Shown piece after piece: positions 41,752 through 51,235 of a stretch of 64,000 bases of DNA. The stretch's first letter is position 1. Each line of letters starts with the position of its first letter. Under the pieces are notes generated by a model that searched no databases, was not told where the DNA came from, and worked only from the letters and a program-made list of their open reading frames with translations. The DNA lies in contig DASXUY010000042.1 of the NCBI GenBank assembly GCA_036504535.1, positions 339,154 to 403,153 of the forward strand, given 5' to 3'. Source of the DNA: JARLGU01 sp036504535 (lineage in GTDB: Bacteria; Armatimonadota; Armatimonadia; Armatimonadales; Capsulimonadaceae). The position numbers and the translations under genes are program-made.

Positions 41752-42699
41752 ATGTCTCAATCTAAATTCGGCAACATTCCTGGCTGCACCAAGCCCGTCT
41801 CGCGGCTGATCCAGGGAACCACCATGGCGCGCAACGAATCAGCGTATCCGCTGTTCGACGCCGCCCTCGAAAACGGCATCAACACATTCGACACCGCGCA
41901 GGTCTACGGCAACGAAGGCGTGCTCGGCGGATGGATCGCTGCTCGCAACAATCACGACAAGGTGAACATTCTCACGAAAGGCGCGCACCACAACGCTGAC
42001 GGGCGACGCGTGACGCCGAAGGACATCGACACCGATGTCGAGGGATCGCTACAGAAGCTGGGTGTCGAGCACATCGACATCTACATCCTTCACCGCGACG
42101 ACCCAAGCGTTCCTGTGGGTCCCATCGTCGAAGTGCTCAACAAGCACCAGAAGGCGGGCAACATCGGCGCGTTCGGCGGCTCGAACTGGACACATACGCG
42201 TATCAAGGAAGCCAACGAGTATGCCGCCGCGAACGGCCTGGTGCCGTTTGCGATCAGCAATCCGAACTTCAGCGTCGTCGACATGGTTGAGGAACCGTGG
42301 TCGGAGTGCGTCAGCATCGCAGGCACACAGGGCCGCGAAGCTCGCGAGTGGTACGCCGCGCAGAAAGATCTCGTGCTCTTCACGTGGTCCACTCTCGCAG
42401 GTGGCTTCCTGTCGGGCCGCGTAACGCGCGAGAACAAGGACTCCGACGAGTGGAACAGTGGCCTTGTGAAGCGCTGCTATTTCAGCGACGATAACTTCAC
42501 GCGCCTCGACCGTGTCCGCGAGATTGGCGCGAAGAAGGGCCTCAGCGTTCCGCAGGTTGCGCTGGCATATGTTCTTAGCCAGCCGGGCAACATCCACACG
42601 CTGATCGCCCCAGTAACTCCCGACGAGATCGCGCAGAATGTTGCCGCGCTGGATGTGACACTCACCGCCGATGAAATTGCGTACCTCGAATTGCGGTAG
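41752..42699 (+). CDS. Aldo/keto reductase
   Basis: A 315-residue TIM-barrel oxidoreductase. The catalytic tetrad is seen as Asp in NTFDTAQVYG, Tyr in QVYGNEG, Lys in ILTKGAHH and His in YILHRDDPS. NADP binding is suggested by the C-terminal IGAKKGLSVPQVALAYVL block. Substrate unknown; being next to the Gfo/Idh/MocA enzyme suggests sugar or sugar-alcohol metabolism. AGGTAA precedes the ATG. Confidence 0.9.
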   Translation: MSQSKFGNIPGCTKPVSRLIQGTTMARNESAYPLFDAALENGINTFDTAQVYGNEGVLGGWIAARNNHDKVNILTKGAHHNADGRRVTPKDIDTDVEGSLQKLGVEHIDIYILHRDDPSVPVGPIVEVLNKHQKAGNIGAFGGSNWTHTRIKEANEYAAANGLVPFAISNPNFSVVDMVEEPWSECVSIAGTQGREAREWYAAQKDLVLFTWSTLAGGFLSGRVTRENKDSDEWNSGLVKRCYFSDDNFTRLDRVREIGAKKGLSVPQVALAYVLSQPGNIHTLIAPVTPDEIAQNVAALDVTLTADEIAYLELR

Positions 42700-42703
42700 G
42701 AAA

Positions 42704-42822
42704 TGACCTCACCCCCGGCCCCTCTCCTTGGAAAGGCGAGGGGAGTCCGAGAGGGCATTTTGTCCCTGCCCATTCTGGTTCCCCCTCGCCTTTCCAAGGA
42801 GAGGGGGTTAGGGGGTGAGGTC
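42704..42822. repeat. Large inverted repeat of the CTCACCCC family
   Basis: Left arm 42704-42743 (TGACCTCACCCCCGGCCCC..) and right arm 42782-42822 (..GGGGGTTAGGGGGTGAGGTC) are complementary over about 40 bases except where CCGGCC meets CCTAAC. A 38-base loop separates them. Directly after the aldo/keto reductase stop, so it may act as terminator or be a mobile palindrome; a half copy is at 31645-31682. Confidence 0.8.
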
Positions 42823-42879
42823 AATCCTAAATTGCACCGACAAAAGGGAACGGACACCTCTCCGGTGAACTCCTTCCCT

Positions 42880-43407
42880 ATGAAGTCAACACCCTCCCAT
42901 CTCGTTATCCTCCTCACCGTCGTGCTCGCCCTCGTCCCCTGCGCCACTGGAGCTGACGAAGTCACCGGCGCGCACTCATACGCCGAGATGATGCGGCTTC
43001 GAGGGGCTCCGACGACGCGAACTCGCAGCCTCGATGACGCACTCGTGGTGTTGCGCGCGCGGCTGCAGCGCGACGGAAAGGGGAAGTACCTGCCGCTTGT
43101 TACCCGTCCTGCGGTGCTGAGCGCGCTCTGGACATCGGCCAAGACCTACGAGGGCGATATGGGTAACCTTGGCCCCGCACTTGTGCCAAAGTACAAGTAC
43201 AACGTCGCCTTAATGCGCCAAATCGCGGCGGGTGGAGCATGGCCCAAGGGATCATTCTTCGATGTGTTTTATACGCTCCACGACGAAAACGGCGTGGTCT
43301 ATGACGGTATTGGGGTGCGGCTTGTCGTGATGGATACCGCAGACCCGGACCGCGAACTGATAGGCTCTTCGTGGCCGATCGTGGACGTATGGTACGGTCG
43401 AGGGTAG
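42880..43407 (+). CDS. Secreted protein of unknown function
   Basis: A 175-residue protein with signal peptide (MKSTPSHLVILLTVVLALVP..TGADEV). The mature part is soluble and alpha/beta (YAEMMRLRGAPTTRTRSLDD, VYDGIGVRLVVMDTADPDREL). No family recognised. The open frame extends back through the inverted repeat to 42703, which is unlikely to be translated; I choose the ATG at 42880 because it gives the signal peptide. Confidence 0.6.
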   Translation: MKSTPSHLVILLTVVLALVPCATGADEVTGAHSYAEMMRLRGAPTTRTRSLDDALVVLRARLQRDGKGKYLPLVTRPAVLSALWTSAKTYEGDMGNLGPALVPKYKYNVALMRQIAAGGAWPKGSFFDVFYTLHDENGVVYDGIGVRLVVMDTADPDRELIGSSWPIVDVWYGRG

Positions 43408-43442
43408 AGGCGAGATCATTTCGCTTAGGTCGGCCATCGGGG

Positions 43443-45263
43443 CTACAACCCAGCGGATGTCAGTCGCTGGCGGGCTTCCTGGGCGATTGGGTCGGCGGGG
43501 GCGAGCTCGATGGCCTTGTTGAAGCTTGATCGTGCGGCGTCAGCGTCGTGGTTGTCGAGCGCGGCGTTGCCTAGCTTGAAGTAGATCGCGGCGGCATCTT
43601 TGCGTGCCTGCATACCGATTCGCCCTGTTTTATCGCTGATCACCGCCTTCTCATACTCCTTGGCCTGCGTTTGCGGGTCTTGGATCACCTGTGCGAGACG
43701 ATAGTGGGCGGCCGCGTTGCGGGCGTCGGATGCCAGAGCCTGCTGGTAGTAGTTGGCGGCAGCGTTCGGGTCGGTGGCGACCACCTGATCGCCAAGCGCC
43801 ATATAGGCGAGTCCGAGATTTCGGCGCGCACTGTCGGCCAGCTTGTCGCCTCCGGGAGCAGCTTTTATAGCCGCCTGGTATTCTGTGACTGCGTGTTGGG
43901 CGTCGCCGCCGTCCAGAGCTATTGTGCCTGCATTGTAGTGGCCAATCGCCACTGCCTTCTTGTTTGCGATTTTCGATGTGTTAACGCCGTACATCACCGC
44001 CCACACAATCACCCCCACGATAGCGACTGTCGCGATCCATGTGGCGGCGACCGTCGCGATAGACTTGCTTACCGGCGGCGGGGGAGCTTGGGCGCGTGCA
44101 GCGGCAGTGGCTGATGCTGGCTGCGGCGACTGAACGGTCGTGGCTGTGCGCGGCGCAGCTGGCGCGGTCGCGGCAGGCGCATCTGCGAGCATGGTCGGGG
44201 CGAATGCCGGCGGCACCGGGAGCGGTGGCATGACGGCGGCTACGGTGGCATCATCCGGCGGGGCTTGTGCTTGCTCTGCACTGGGTGCCATCGCTGTCGC
44301 GTCGGGCGTAGCTGCGGCCACTGGCGCCGGTGTGGGCGCTGGCGGTGCGGTGGCGGGGATTGGCGGTGCCGCCGCTGGATCTGGCGTTGGGGCGTTGATG
44401 TACGACTTATGGTACGCCGAGCCCTGGAACATCAACTCCGCGCGGATATCGGCCGCCATGGACTGAGCGTTAGGGTAGCGCTGCTCGGGGTCTTTCGACA
44501 ATGCCCGGCGCAGGATTCCAGTGATACCAGCGGGCATTCCGTTGGGAAACGCTACTGGCGAGTGCATGATCGCGTAGGTGATCGCCGCGATGCTGTCGCC
44601 GACAAACGGCTTCTTGCCCGTGATGATCTCGAACAGCAACACACCGAGCGAAAAGAGATCGGTGCGGTTGTCGACCCGACGCGCCATCAGCTGTTCGGGC
44701 GACATATACGACGGTGTTCCGAATACCTGGCCCGTCGATGTCATCGACGGTTCCTCAAGCACGCGCGCAATGCCAAAGTCTGTGAGCTTAGCGGTGTTGC
44801 TGGGCTGGATGAGGTGAACGTTGTCGGGTTTGACGTCACGATGGACGACTCCCTGGGTGTGAGCGTATCCGAGGGCATCGCAGAGGTCAAGAGCAATTTG
44901 CAGGGCGTGGTTTAGGGGTAGGGGACCATTGATGTGCAGGTAATCCCGCAGCGACTGCCCGTCTAGAAACTCCATCGCGATAAAGTGGCGCTCTTTGTCC
45001 TGGCCGATTTCGTAGATGGTGACGATGTTGCGGTGGTTCAGCGTTCCCGCCGCCTTGGCCTCACGGTAAAATCGCTCGAGCCGCTCGCGTTTTTGCGCGC
45101 CCGACAGGTTGCCCGGAAGGTTCAACTCCTTGACCGCAACCTTGCGGTTCATGGTCGGGTCGAAGCCTTCGTAGACGATATCGTTCGAGCGCGCCAATTC
45201 GCGGACGATTTTGTATCGGCCGAGCTGCGGTGGATGAGGGTTATTTGTGCCGGCGGACGCCAA
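43443..45263 (-). CDS. Membrane-bound Ser/Thr protein kinase with extracytoplasmic TPRs
   Basis: A 606-residue protein. Kinase domain is about 16-275: Lys45 (VAVKEL), HRDVKPDN with catalytic Asp143, DFG 162-164 and an APE-like SPE. The glycine-rich loop is degenerate: RELARSNDIVYEG replaces GxGxxG. A Pro/Ala-rich linker (about 280-390) precedes one membrane helix (about 398-425) and TPR repeats (about 430-600). It presumably reads out an envelope signal. The TTG at 45263 has GGGG 11 bases upstream. It lies 32 bases after the PP2C phosphatase gene in one operon. Confidence 0.9.
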   Translation of the reverse strand: MASAGTNNPHPPQLGRYKIVRELARSNDIVYEGFDPTMNRKVAVKELNLPGNLSGAQKRERLERFYREAKAAGTLNHRNIVTIYEIGQDKERHFIAMEFLDGQSLRDYLHINGPLPLNHALQIALDLCDALGYAHTQGVVHRDVKPDNVHLIQPSNTAKLTDFGIARVLEEPSMTSTGQVFGTPSYMSPEQLMARRVDNRTDLFSLGVLLFEIITGKKPFVGDSIAAITYAIMHSPVAFPNGMPAGITGILRRALSKDPEQRYPNAQSMAADIRAELMFQGSAYHKSYINAPTPDPAAAPPIPATAPPAPTPAPVAAATPDATAMAPSAEQAQAPPDDATVAAVMPPLPVPPAFAPTMLADAPAATAPAAPRTATTVQSPQPASATAAARAQAPPPPVSKSIATVAATWIATVAIVGVIVWAVMYGVNTSKIANKKAVAIGHYNAGTIALDGGDAQHAVTEYQAAIKAAPGGDKLADSARRNLGLAYMALGDQVVATDPNAAANYYQQALASDARNAAAHYRLAQVIQDPQTQAKEYEKAVISDKTGRIGMQARKDAAAIYFKLGNAALDNHDADAARSSFNKAIELAPADPIAQEARQRLTSAGL

Positions 45264-45295
45264 TTATGATGAGCCCCTTCGTGTCGGCTTACGTA

Positions 45296-46405
45296 CTACG
45301 CTGTCGGTTCGACTTGGTCAGACTGGCCGTCGCTGTGCGAGCTGAAAATCGAATGGTCGACCACTTCCGCGACAATGACAGAGCCGTCGCCCGTTTGCGT
45401 GTCGTCTACCGGAGAGATGTACGGCTCGACAGCCATCACTTCGACGATGACGACGCTGATATTGTCGCGTCCTCCGCGGCTGTTCGCGAGATCAACGAGG
45501 CGATATGCCGCGAGCGACGGTCCACGGCGCCGGGCCGCTGGCGAAGCAGCCAGGTCGCCGATTTCGTGCGGGGCAACATGGCCCGTGAGGCCGTCTGAAC
45601 ACAACACAAAAATGTCGCCCGGCTGAACTCGCTCCTCGTGGAAGTCGGCCTGCACCTGCGGCCCCGTCCCGATCGAGCGTAGGATGATGTTCCGCAGCGG
45701 CGAGTTGGCTGCGTCCTCAAGCGTCATAGCGCCCTGACGAACCTGCTCTGCCACCAGAGAATGGTCATGGGTGATTTGTCTGGTCTCGCCATCCCGAATA
45801 AGGTACGCGCGGCTGTCGCCAACGTGCGCGATGGTAATGCGATCTTCGCGGAGCACGGCGACTGTGAGGGTGGTTCCCATGCCCTGCCGCTCGGGTATCA
45901 GTTGCGCGGTGTCGAAGACCAGCGAGTTTGCCTCGGTGATGGCTTGACGGAGGCTTTCGATTATGTGTGGCGACGGATCTCGGTAGTAGTGCTGAATAAC
46001 CGTCTTCAGCGCCAATTCCGAGGCTATCTGCCCGGCGGAATGCCCGCCCATGCCGTCGGCGACACCGTAGAGGCGTCCCTTGGAGGCAAGGAAACCGGGG
46101 TCGGCAGGTTCGACCATATCGAACTTGTCTTCGTTGTTTTCGCGTACTCGGCCGAGGTCGGTCTTGAAACCGACGCGCACGGTGGCGTGAAGCGCGGGCG
46201 ACTTCTGGTCGAAGCTAGCCCACTCGGCGGCGAGCTCATCGGCGTTGAGCCGGTCAGTTCGGTCGCCGTGAGCAGACGCATGTGTCTCAGAATAGATGTC
46301 GCCGAGGTCGAGCGCATCAGGCGCGTCATTGATGGCATCATCGCGATCGGTCGTTAACGTGTCCGGCATTGTCTCCCCCGATATGTTGTCTTCGCTTAGG
46401 GCCAT
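45296..46405 (-). CDS. PP2C-family protein phosphatase
   Basis: A 369-residue metal-dependent Ser/Thr phosphatase. It has an acidic N-terminal extension of about 75 residues, then the PP2C core: VRENNEDKFDMVEP, YGVADGMGGHSAGQIASE, IAHVGDSRAYLI, VLCSDGLTGHV and GRDNISVVIVEV, with all metal-ligand Asp residues present. It reverses phosphorylation by the kinase encoded 32 bases downstream, the usual Stp/Stk pair. GGAGG precedes the ATG at 46405. Confidence 0.93.
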   Translation of the reverse strand: MALSEDNISGETMPDTLTTDRDDAINDAPDALDLGDIYSETHASAHGDRTDRLNADELAAEWASFDQKSPALHATVRVGFKTDLGRVRENNEDKFDMVEPADPGFLASKGRLYGVADGMGGHSAGQIASELALKTVIQHYYRDPSPHIIESLRQAITEANSLVFDTAQLIPERQGMGTTLTVAVLREDRITIAHVGDSRAYLIRDGETRQITHDHSLVAEQVRQGAMTLEDAANSPLRNIILRSIGTGPQVQADFHEERVQPGDIFVLCSDGLTGHVAPHEIGDLAASPAARRRGPSLAAYRLVDLANSRGGRDNISVVIVEVMAVEPYISPVDDTQTGDGSVIVAEVVDHSIFSSHSDGQSDQVEPTA

Positions 46406-46497
46406 CCTTGCCCGCCTCCCTGTCCGTCAAATCGTAATTACGACCGGAAGCTTGGCTCCCATGGTCCCGATTGCTCGTATATTTCGCGCTTTATCGA

Positions 46498-47130
46498 TCA
46501 ACTTCCTGCTAAGCCGGTTGGTTGTTGAGACACCCGCCGCAAAGTTCGGCACAATGGGCACAATTCTGGCGTCTTGCCGGTCGCCTCAGGCTCGTAAAGC
46601 GCCTTACAGCGAACGCATTCAATCCATCCATGCTGCCGCTTCCACTCCATAGTGCGCGCAATTCGGCTCGCAGTTGTCCGAAGCCGTATGTCGGCGTCGG
46701 TGTCCTGAATGAGCGACCGCCGACGCGCTATGTCCACCAGATGACCCTCGGGATGAACGCTTCGTAGCTCGTCATCGCTTGGCCCTACTTTTGGCGGCGA
46801 TTCGGGAACAACTGGCGCGTGCTTGGGGCCGGTCGTCTTAAAGTGTATGTCGCGAAGAGGCGTGCCGCCAAGGCGCTTGTTGAGGCGCGTCAGGATGTCA
46901 CTTTTGTAGAAGGTTAGCTCGTTGGACCAGACGTTCGATCTTACTCGGACAAACAACACACCTTCCCGTACCGTCTCGGGAGTCGTAGCCGCCGCGATAT
47001 CTGGCCCGACTACGTCGGCCCAGATTGCAAGAGCAGTGCGAGGGCGAAGTGGTTCCTTAAGCTCGTTTTCGCGTAGAGTGCTTTCAAGCGCGTCCCCAAA
47101 CCGCTGAATGTAGCCGCCTCGTTTCAACAT
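46498..47130 (-). CDS. DUF721/DciA-like protein with C-terminal zinc ribbon
   Basis: A 210-residue protein. Residues about 1-95 match the DUF721/DciA fold: RFGDALESTLREN, ALAIWADVVGPDIA and LFVRVRSNVWSNELTFYKSDIL. The linker is followed by C-terminal CVRCKALYEPEATGKTPELC-PLC with two C-x2-C pairs, probably a zinc ribbon. DciA-type proteins load the replicative helicase DnaB where DnaC/DnaI is absent. The zinc ribbon addition is unusual. Divergent context on either side gives no further hint. Confidence 0.75.
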   Translation of the reverse strand: MLKRGGYIQRFGDALESTLRENELKEPLRPRTALAIWADVVGPDIAAATTPETVREGVLFVRVRSNVWSNELTFYKSDILTRLNKRLGGTPLRDIHFKTTGPKHAPVVPESPPKVGPSDDELRSVHPEGHLVDIARRRSLIQDTDADIRLRTTASRIARTMEWKRQHGWIECVRCKALYEPEATGKTPELCPLCRTLRRVSQQPTGLAGS

Positions 47131-47276
47131 TGTCGGCCTCCATTGCTATGAGACATAATCAAAAACGCTCAAGACGGGCGCATGTTCGCTTCATCGAGAA
47201 TAGTTTACCCACGTATCGGTGTTTGTATGAACGTGATCGGGGTCGGCTCTAGCGAGTTTGTTGGGGATGGCCTTGC

Positions 47277-48086
47277 TCAGTCCACAGATTCGCCTGAAAT
47301 ACGCATGGCGTAGATAACTTTGCCCAGGATACGCCACTGCACTTCTTTGGGAAGCGTGGATTGCGTGATGGAGGACCGTAGTTCGTCAAGCGCGTACGGA
47401 GCCCGGGAGTAGGAGGCGGTGAGGAACTGCTCGACACCATTCAAATAGTACCGGCAGGCGAGCTCTTTGCGGGCTTCGAACGATCTCGCGCGGCTCTGTT
47501 CCTGTTGCCCATCCACGGTGTCCAGGTACGCCATCACTGCGCTGTCAGGCACAGATGGCGGCGATTTTGTGACAGTCGCCTGCTCCGACGGTGGTCGGTT
47601 AGACGCAAGCTTAGCCCAGACGTCAAGCATCTCGCTAGAACGGCTTGCGCGTCGTTTCGCCCAAATGTCGCCGGAAAGCATGTCGTCGGACGGCATCGGA
47701 ACCGTGAGGTAGAAGGCGCGCGACGCGACCGGCATGTCCGGGTGAGCCGACAGGGCTGTGAGCGCCGCCTTCTCGGCGAGCACCTTCTTCTGCGGATTCA
47801 GCGCCGCGCCAAAGTCTGCCGAGCCGAGCGTCTCGCAATAACGACGCAAAACGAGATCGAATGTTGAACTGTCCTTGAGGGCAGGATGACCCGGAAGGCT
47901 GTCGAGAAGTGTGTCGAGCGCGGCAATATCGTGCGCATCGGAGGCGTCGAGGATTTTGTGCAGAAGGACATCCACCTGGTGGGAGCGCGCATAGTCTGGC
48001 GTCGCGGACACGTCGCCCGCATGGGCCGGTACAGCGAGCGTCACGCATAGCCAAATTAGAAGCGCTAGCAGGTGAGAATTGCGCAC
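47277..48086 (-). CDS. Secreted protein of unknown function
   Basis: A 269-residue protein with signal peptide (MRNSHLLALLIWLCVTLAVPAHAG). The mature part is predicted helical (VDVLLHKILDASDAHDIAALDTLLD, YCETLGSADFGAALNPQKKV, SRSSEMLDVWAKLASNRPP, ARKELACRYYLNGVEQF), suggestive of an alpha-solenoid. No family recognised and no catalytic motif. Confidence 0.6.
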   Translation of the reverse strand: MRNSHLLALLIWLCVTLAVPAHAGDVSATPDYARSHQVDVLLHKILDASDAHDIAALDTLLDSLPGHPALKDSSTFDLVLRRYCETLGSADFGAALNPQKKVLAEKAALTALSAHPDMPVASRAFYLTVPMPSDDMLSGDIWAKRRASRSSEMLDVWAKLASNRPPSEQATVTKSPPSVPDSAVMAYLDTVDGQQEQSRARSFEARKELACRYYLNGVEQFLTASYSRAPYALDELRSSITQSTLPKEVQWRILGKVIYAMRISGESVD

Positions 48087-48195
48087 ACCTAGATTGTAGC
48101 AAAAAACAAGCCAAGTTACCAGTGAAAGTGATAAAACCTAGTAATGTTTGGCTGTATTTTTGCGGATTGCGAAGTTTACGCGCAGCATGCCGCGA

Positions 48196-49371
48196 TTATG
48201 CCTCGCTTGGGAGCGCGGGAGCGGCCACGGTGCGCAGTTTGGCGAACGCGGGAGCGGCGAGCAACGTCAGAAGTAGACATGCTTGCACCACAAAGCCTAA
48301 TTCGTGAGCGATCCCCGCGGTTCGCTCCATATTCTCGCTGCCAGCTGCAAGCGCGCCGAACAGTAACGCGCTTAGCACCACGCCGCGCACCTGGAGCCTG
48401 CCAAGCAGCGCGACGGCGACGGCGGTGAAGCCAAAATCCGGGGCGTATCCTTCCGGCAGGTTGCCTAGCACGCCGCTGAGTTCGATCCCGCCCGCAAGGC
48501 CGCAAAGCGCGCCGCTCCAGGCCATAGCGGCGATGGTGGTCCACACGACGTTGTGCCCATATAACCGCGCCGCTCCGGGGCTAGCTCCGACGACCTTGAT
48601 GGAGAACCCCGTCCGCGACCACGTCAGCATTGCCCATGCGAGCACAGCCGCGATGGCGACGACGAAGAGTCCAGCGTGCAGCGATGTGCCGCTCACGAGC
48701 ACAGGCAAGGTAGCGTTGGTGGATAGCTGCTCCGTGGCTGGCTGCGAATGATCGGAGCGCTGAAGGGGACCATTGACGAGGTACGACAGCAGAAAGAGTG
48801 CGACGAAATTGAGCATGATCGTCGAGATCACCTCAGGCACACTCCGCCACGTCTTCAGCACGGCAGGAAGCGCAGCCCAAATCGCGCCTGCAAGGATAGA
48901 TGCGGTAAGCATCATGGGAATCAGGACGACCGTAGGAAAGTGTGAGAACCCGGTGCGCGTCGCGACAACCGACGCCAGGATCGCTCCGAGAAGGAACTGA
49001 CCCTGCCCGCCAATGTTCCACATGCGAGCGCGAAACGCAATCGCCACCCCAAGCCCGGTGAGAACTAGCGGGCCGGTACGAACCAGGGTTGTACCGATAG
49101 CGGAACGATCGAAGGAGATGCCGACAGGGGCCACGAGGCTGAAATGCCCGCCGGGAAGCGGGATGGGCTTGACGATGAAGTGCACCCCGACTGCACCATC
49201 CCACATCGCGGTCAGCGCCTCACGTACGTTCCCGTGGCCAGCCGCGATAACAATCACCATCACGATAACCGTGACAACGGCCGCGATGATGTAGGGCGCA
49301 GCCGTCCGTGCATACGAAACCAGCCGAACCGATAGCCGCGGCTTCTCTTGTGTCGTCTGGGTGTCGGGCAT
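48196..49371 (-). CDS. ABC transporter permease (BPD_transp_2, nucleoside/sugar type)
   Basis: A 391-residue protein with about nine membrane segments. The GLGVAIAFRARMWNIGGQGQ block is the signature of BmpA/RbsC-related permeases (nucleoside or simple-sugar uptake, as in YufP). LPEGYAPDFGFTAVAVALLG belongs to the same family. A second permease, ATPase and binding protein should exist but are not in this window on either side. It follows NfeD by 32 bases. Confidence 0.85.
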   Translation of the reverse strand: MPDTQTTQEKPRLSVRLVSYARTAAPYIIAAVVTVIVMVIVIAAGHGNVREALTAMWDGAVGVHFIVKPIPLPGGHFSLVAPVGISFDRSAIGTTLVRTGPLVLTGLGVAIAFRARMWNIGGQGQFLLGAILASVVATRTGFSHFPTVVLIPMMLTASILAGAIWAALPAVLKTWRSVPEVISTIMLNFVALFLLSYLVNGPLQRSDHSQPATEQLSTNATLPVLVSGTSLHAGLFVVAIAAVLAWAMLTWSRTGFSIKVVGASPGAARLYGHNVVWTTIAAMAWSGALCGLAGGIELSGVLGNLPEGYAPDFGFTAVAVALLGRLQVRGVVLSALLFGALAAGSENMERTAGIAHELGFVVQACLLLTLLAAPAFAKLRTVAAPALPSEA

Positions 49372-49403
49372 GCTTATACTACGGGCCGTGTCGAAGGTCG
49401 TCG

Positions 49404-50756
49404 CTACGCCGGAGGCGCACCCGTGGCCGCATCGATCTCGCGCACCACGATACGGTTGCCAGCGACAAATGTCACTTCGACTCGCGCGCCGGGCTGGACG
49501 AAATCGCCCTCGGAAACGACGCTCAATCGCTCGCCGTTAACCTCGGCAGTACCAGACGGGCGAAGAAGCGTCACCGCAATTCCTGTGGCACCAATGTAGC
49601 CCGTGTAGTCCTGGCTAGAAACGTAGCCTTCTGATGCGCGCTGCTGCGAGTTCTGGCCGATTTTTCGCCAAACCCGGCTGCGCGGTAAGTACATAAAGAA
49701 CGCCGCCAGTGAGCCGAACGTGACCAACACCGCGCCCGTGAGCGAGAAGATGGCGTTGCTGTGCGTCCCGCCCAGAGCGAAGAACATTCCCGCAAATATC
49801 AGCACCAATCCTGCCGCCGCAGACAGACCATGGCCTGGGAATAGGTGCGTTTCTACAAAGAAGAGCGCGACGCCAGCCAGGAAGAGGAGCAGTCCGGTCA
49901 CCGTGGCCGCCCCTGCCACAATGTGGGCTACGAACACCGCAGCGAGCAGCAAACCGCCGATGATCGCGAGGAGGCCATGCGTGTGGAACGTCAGCAATTC
50001 CATCGCAATCAGCGCTATGCCAATACCGAGAAGCAGAACGGTCAGCCACGGATTGGTGATGACCATGGCCATCTCCTCCCCGGTGCTCATTGTTCGCGTC
50101 TCGACGGGAGAACCGGCCAGCTTGAGGAACGACAATATCTCAGGGTAGTCGCTCGCGACCACATCACAATATCCGTTCGCTTGCGCGAGCTTCGTGGTCA
50201 ACGAGAGGATCTCGCCTTCCTTAACATTGGCCGAAGGAATTGCGGCTTTTGCAGTCACCATCGCCTCCGCTATATTCGGGTTTCTGCCCGCCTTCTCTGC
50301 CATCGATCTGAATCGGTTCTGGATGGCTTGCAATAGCTCAGTATCGGGAGAGTTGCCAAAGCCTGGGTGAGGTAGGGCAGAGCCCACTGTAGCTGCTGGC
50401 GTCATTGCAATGTATTTGCAGGAGAGGGTAACGAGCGCCCCCGACGAAAGCGCTTTGTTGTGGACAAAGGCCACAATCGGAAAGTCCTTTTCGTGCGAGA
50501 AGATAGACTTTTGCATCACATCAGCCGAGTCAAGCTCGCCGCCATACGTGTCGATGTCCAGGATGACTGCGGACGCCCCGTTCTTAGCGGCTTCCTCCAG
50601 GTTCCGTGTGACAAAGTCCGCCTGGATGGGCCACACATATCCATGCAGGTCAATGACATAGACTGGCCCGGTGGATGCGGCGCGCGCAGGGCTGTGAAGT
50701 AGCGACGCGCTAAGGAGGATGGCTAGCAGCAGAAGCAGTATGTGTGTTGGTCGCAT
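49404..50756 (-). CDS. NfeD-type membrane-bound ClpP-class serine protease
   Basis: A 450-residue long-form NfeD. A signal peptide covers 1-25. A ClpP-like domain follows (about 28-220), with DIDTYGGELDSADVM and candidate nucleophile Ser in NKALSSGALVTLSC. Four to five membrane helices come next (about 240-360), with a C-terminal OB-fold NfeD domain (GYIGATGIAVTLLRPSGTAEVNGERL). It acts at the membrane on stomatin-like partners. The frame extends to 50960, but the ATG at 50756 gives the signal peptide. 25 bases after the anti-sigma gene. Confidence 0.88.
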   Translation of the reverse strand: MRPTHILLLLLAILLSASLLHSPARAASTGPVYVIDLHGYVWPIQADFVTRNLEEAAKNGASAVILDIDTYGGELDSADVMQKSIFSHEKDFPIVAFVHNKALSSGALVTLSCKYIAMTPAATVGSALPHPGFGNSPDTELLQAIQNRFRSMAEKAGRNPNIAEAMVTAKAAIPSANVKEGEILSLTTKLAQANGYCDVVASDYPEILSFLKLAGSPVETRTMSTGEEMAMVITNPWLTVLLLGIGIALIAMELLTFHTHGLLAIIGGLLLAAVFVAHIVAGAATVTGLLLFLAGVALFFVETHLFPGHGLSAAAGLVLIFAGMFFALGGTHSNAIFSLTGAVLVTFGSLAAFFMYLPRSRVWRKIGQNSQQRASEGYVSSQDYTGYIGATGIAVTLLRPSGTAEVNGERLSVVSEGDFVQPGARVEVTFVAGNRIVVREIDAATGAPPA

Positions 50757-50781
50757 GGTTTTAAATTGGGTAACCGACCGA

Positions 50782-51174
50782 CTAACGATCTTTGGCTGAA
50801 AATGGGTTGTGCGTAAGGTACTTTGAAAATCGGCGCGTCGTCCGTTGTGCGAGGCCGTCCGTATACAGGATAGCGCCCTCGGAGATACGTCCCGCGATCT
50901 GTAGCCACCACCGGCGAACGCGCTCGCGCAGCGTGAACTTCTGCTCCGCCTCGTACGCATCCATTTGTGGGGCGAACTCGGCCCACATATCGATTACGGG
51001 CTGCTCTGCGGGTATGGCCCGGATTACTTCCAGGGTTCGGACAAACGACCGGTACTCCATGGAGCAGCGAGGGCATGTGCCCAGATGCGCCGCGACGCGC
51101 TTCTTGTCGTCTGTATCCAACCTGTCGTCGTAGAAGTCCGAAAACTCCTCGCGAATATCGTCACAACTCACCAT
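50782..51174 (-). CDS. Zinc-finger anti-sigma factor
   Basis: A 130-residue protein with the zf-HC2 motif H-x3-C-x2-C (AAHLGTCPRCSMEY) near residues 30-45. It has an N-terminal SCDDIREEFSDFYDDRL helix and a C-terminal amphipathic/basic part, but no obvious membrane helix. It should bind and silence the ECF sigma factor encoded upstream, perhaps with zinc/redox sensing. ATG at 51174 (GGTGA 5 bases upstream) chosen over a GTG at 51183. Confidence 0.8.
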   Translation of the reverse strand: MVSCDDIREEFSDFYDDRLDTDDKKRVAAHLGTCPRCSMEYRSFVRTLEVIRAIPAEQPVIDMWAEFAPQMDAYEAEQKFTLRERVRRWWLQIAGRISEGAILYTDGLAQRTTRRFSKYLTHNPFSAKDR

Positions 51175-51235
51175 GATATTCACCAGCGTGGCGCGCTATC
51201 GAGGTTCTGCGCACGCCACTGTCCCTCCGTGGCGG

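Noticed and set aside
42703..42879. N-terminal extension of the secreted protein through the inverted repeat
   Set aside because: Would translate the palindromic repeat and bury the signal peptide; the ATG at 42880 is better.
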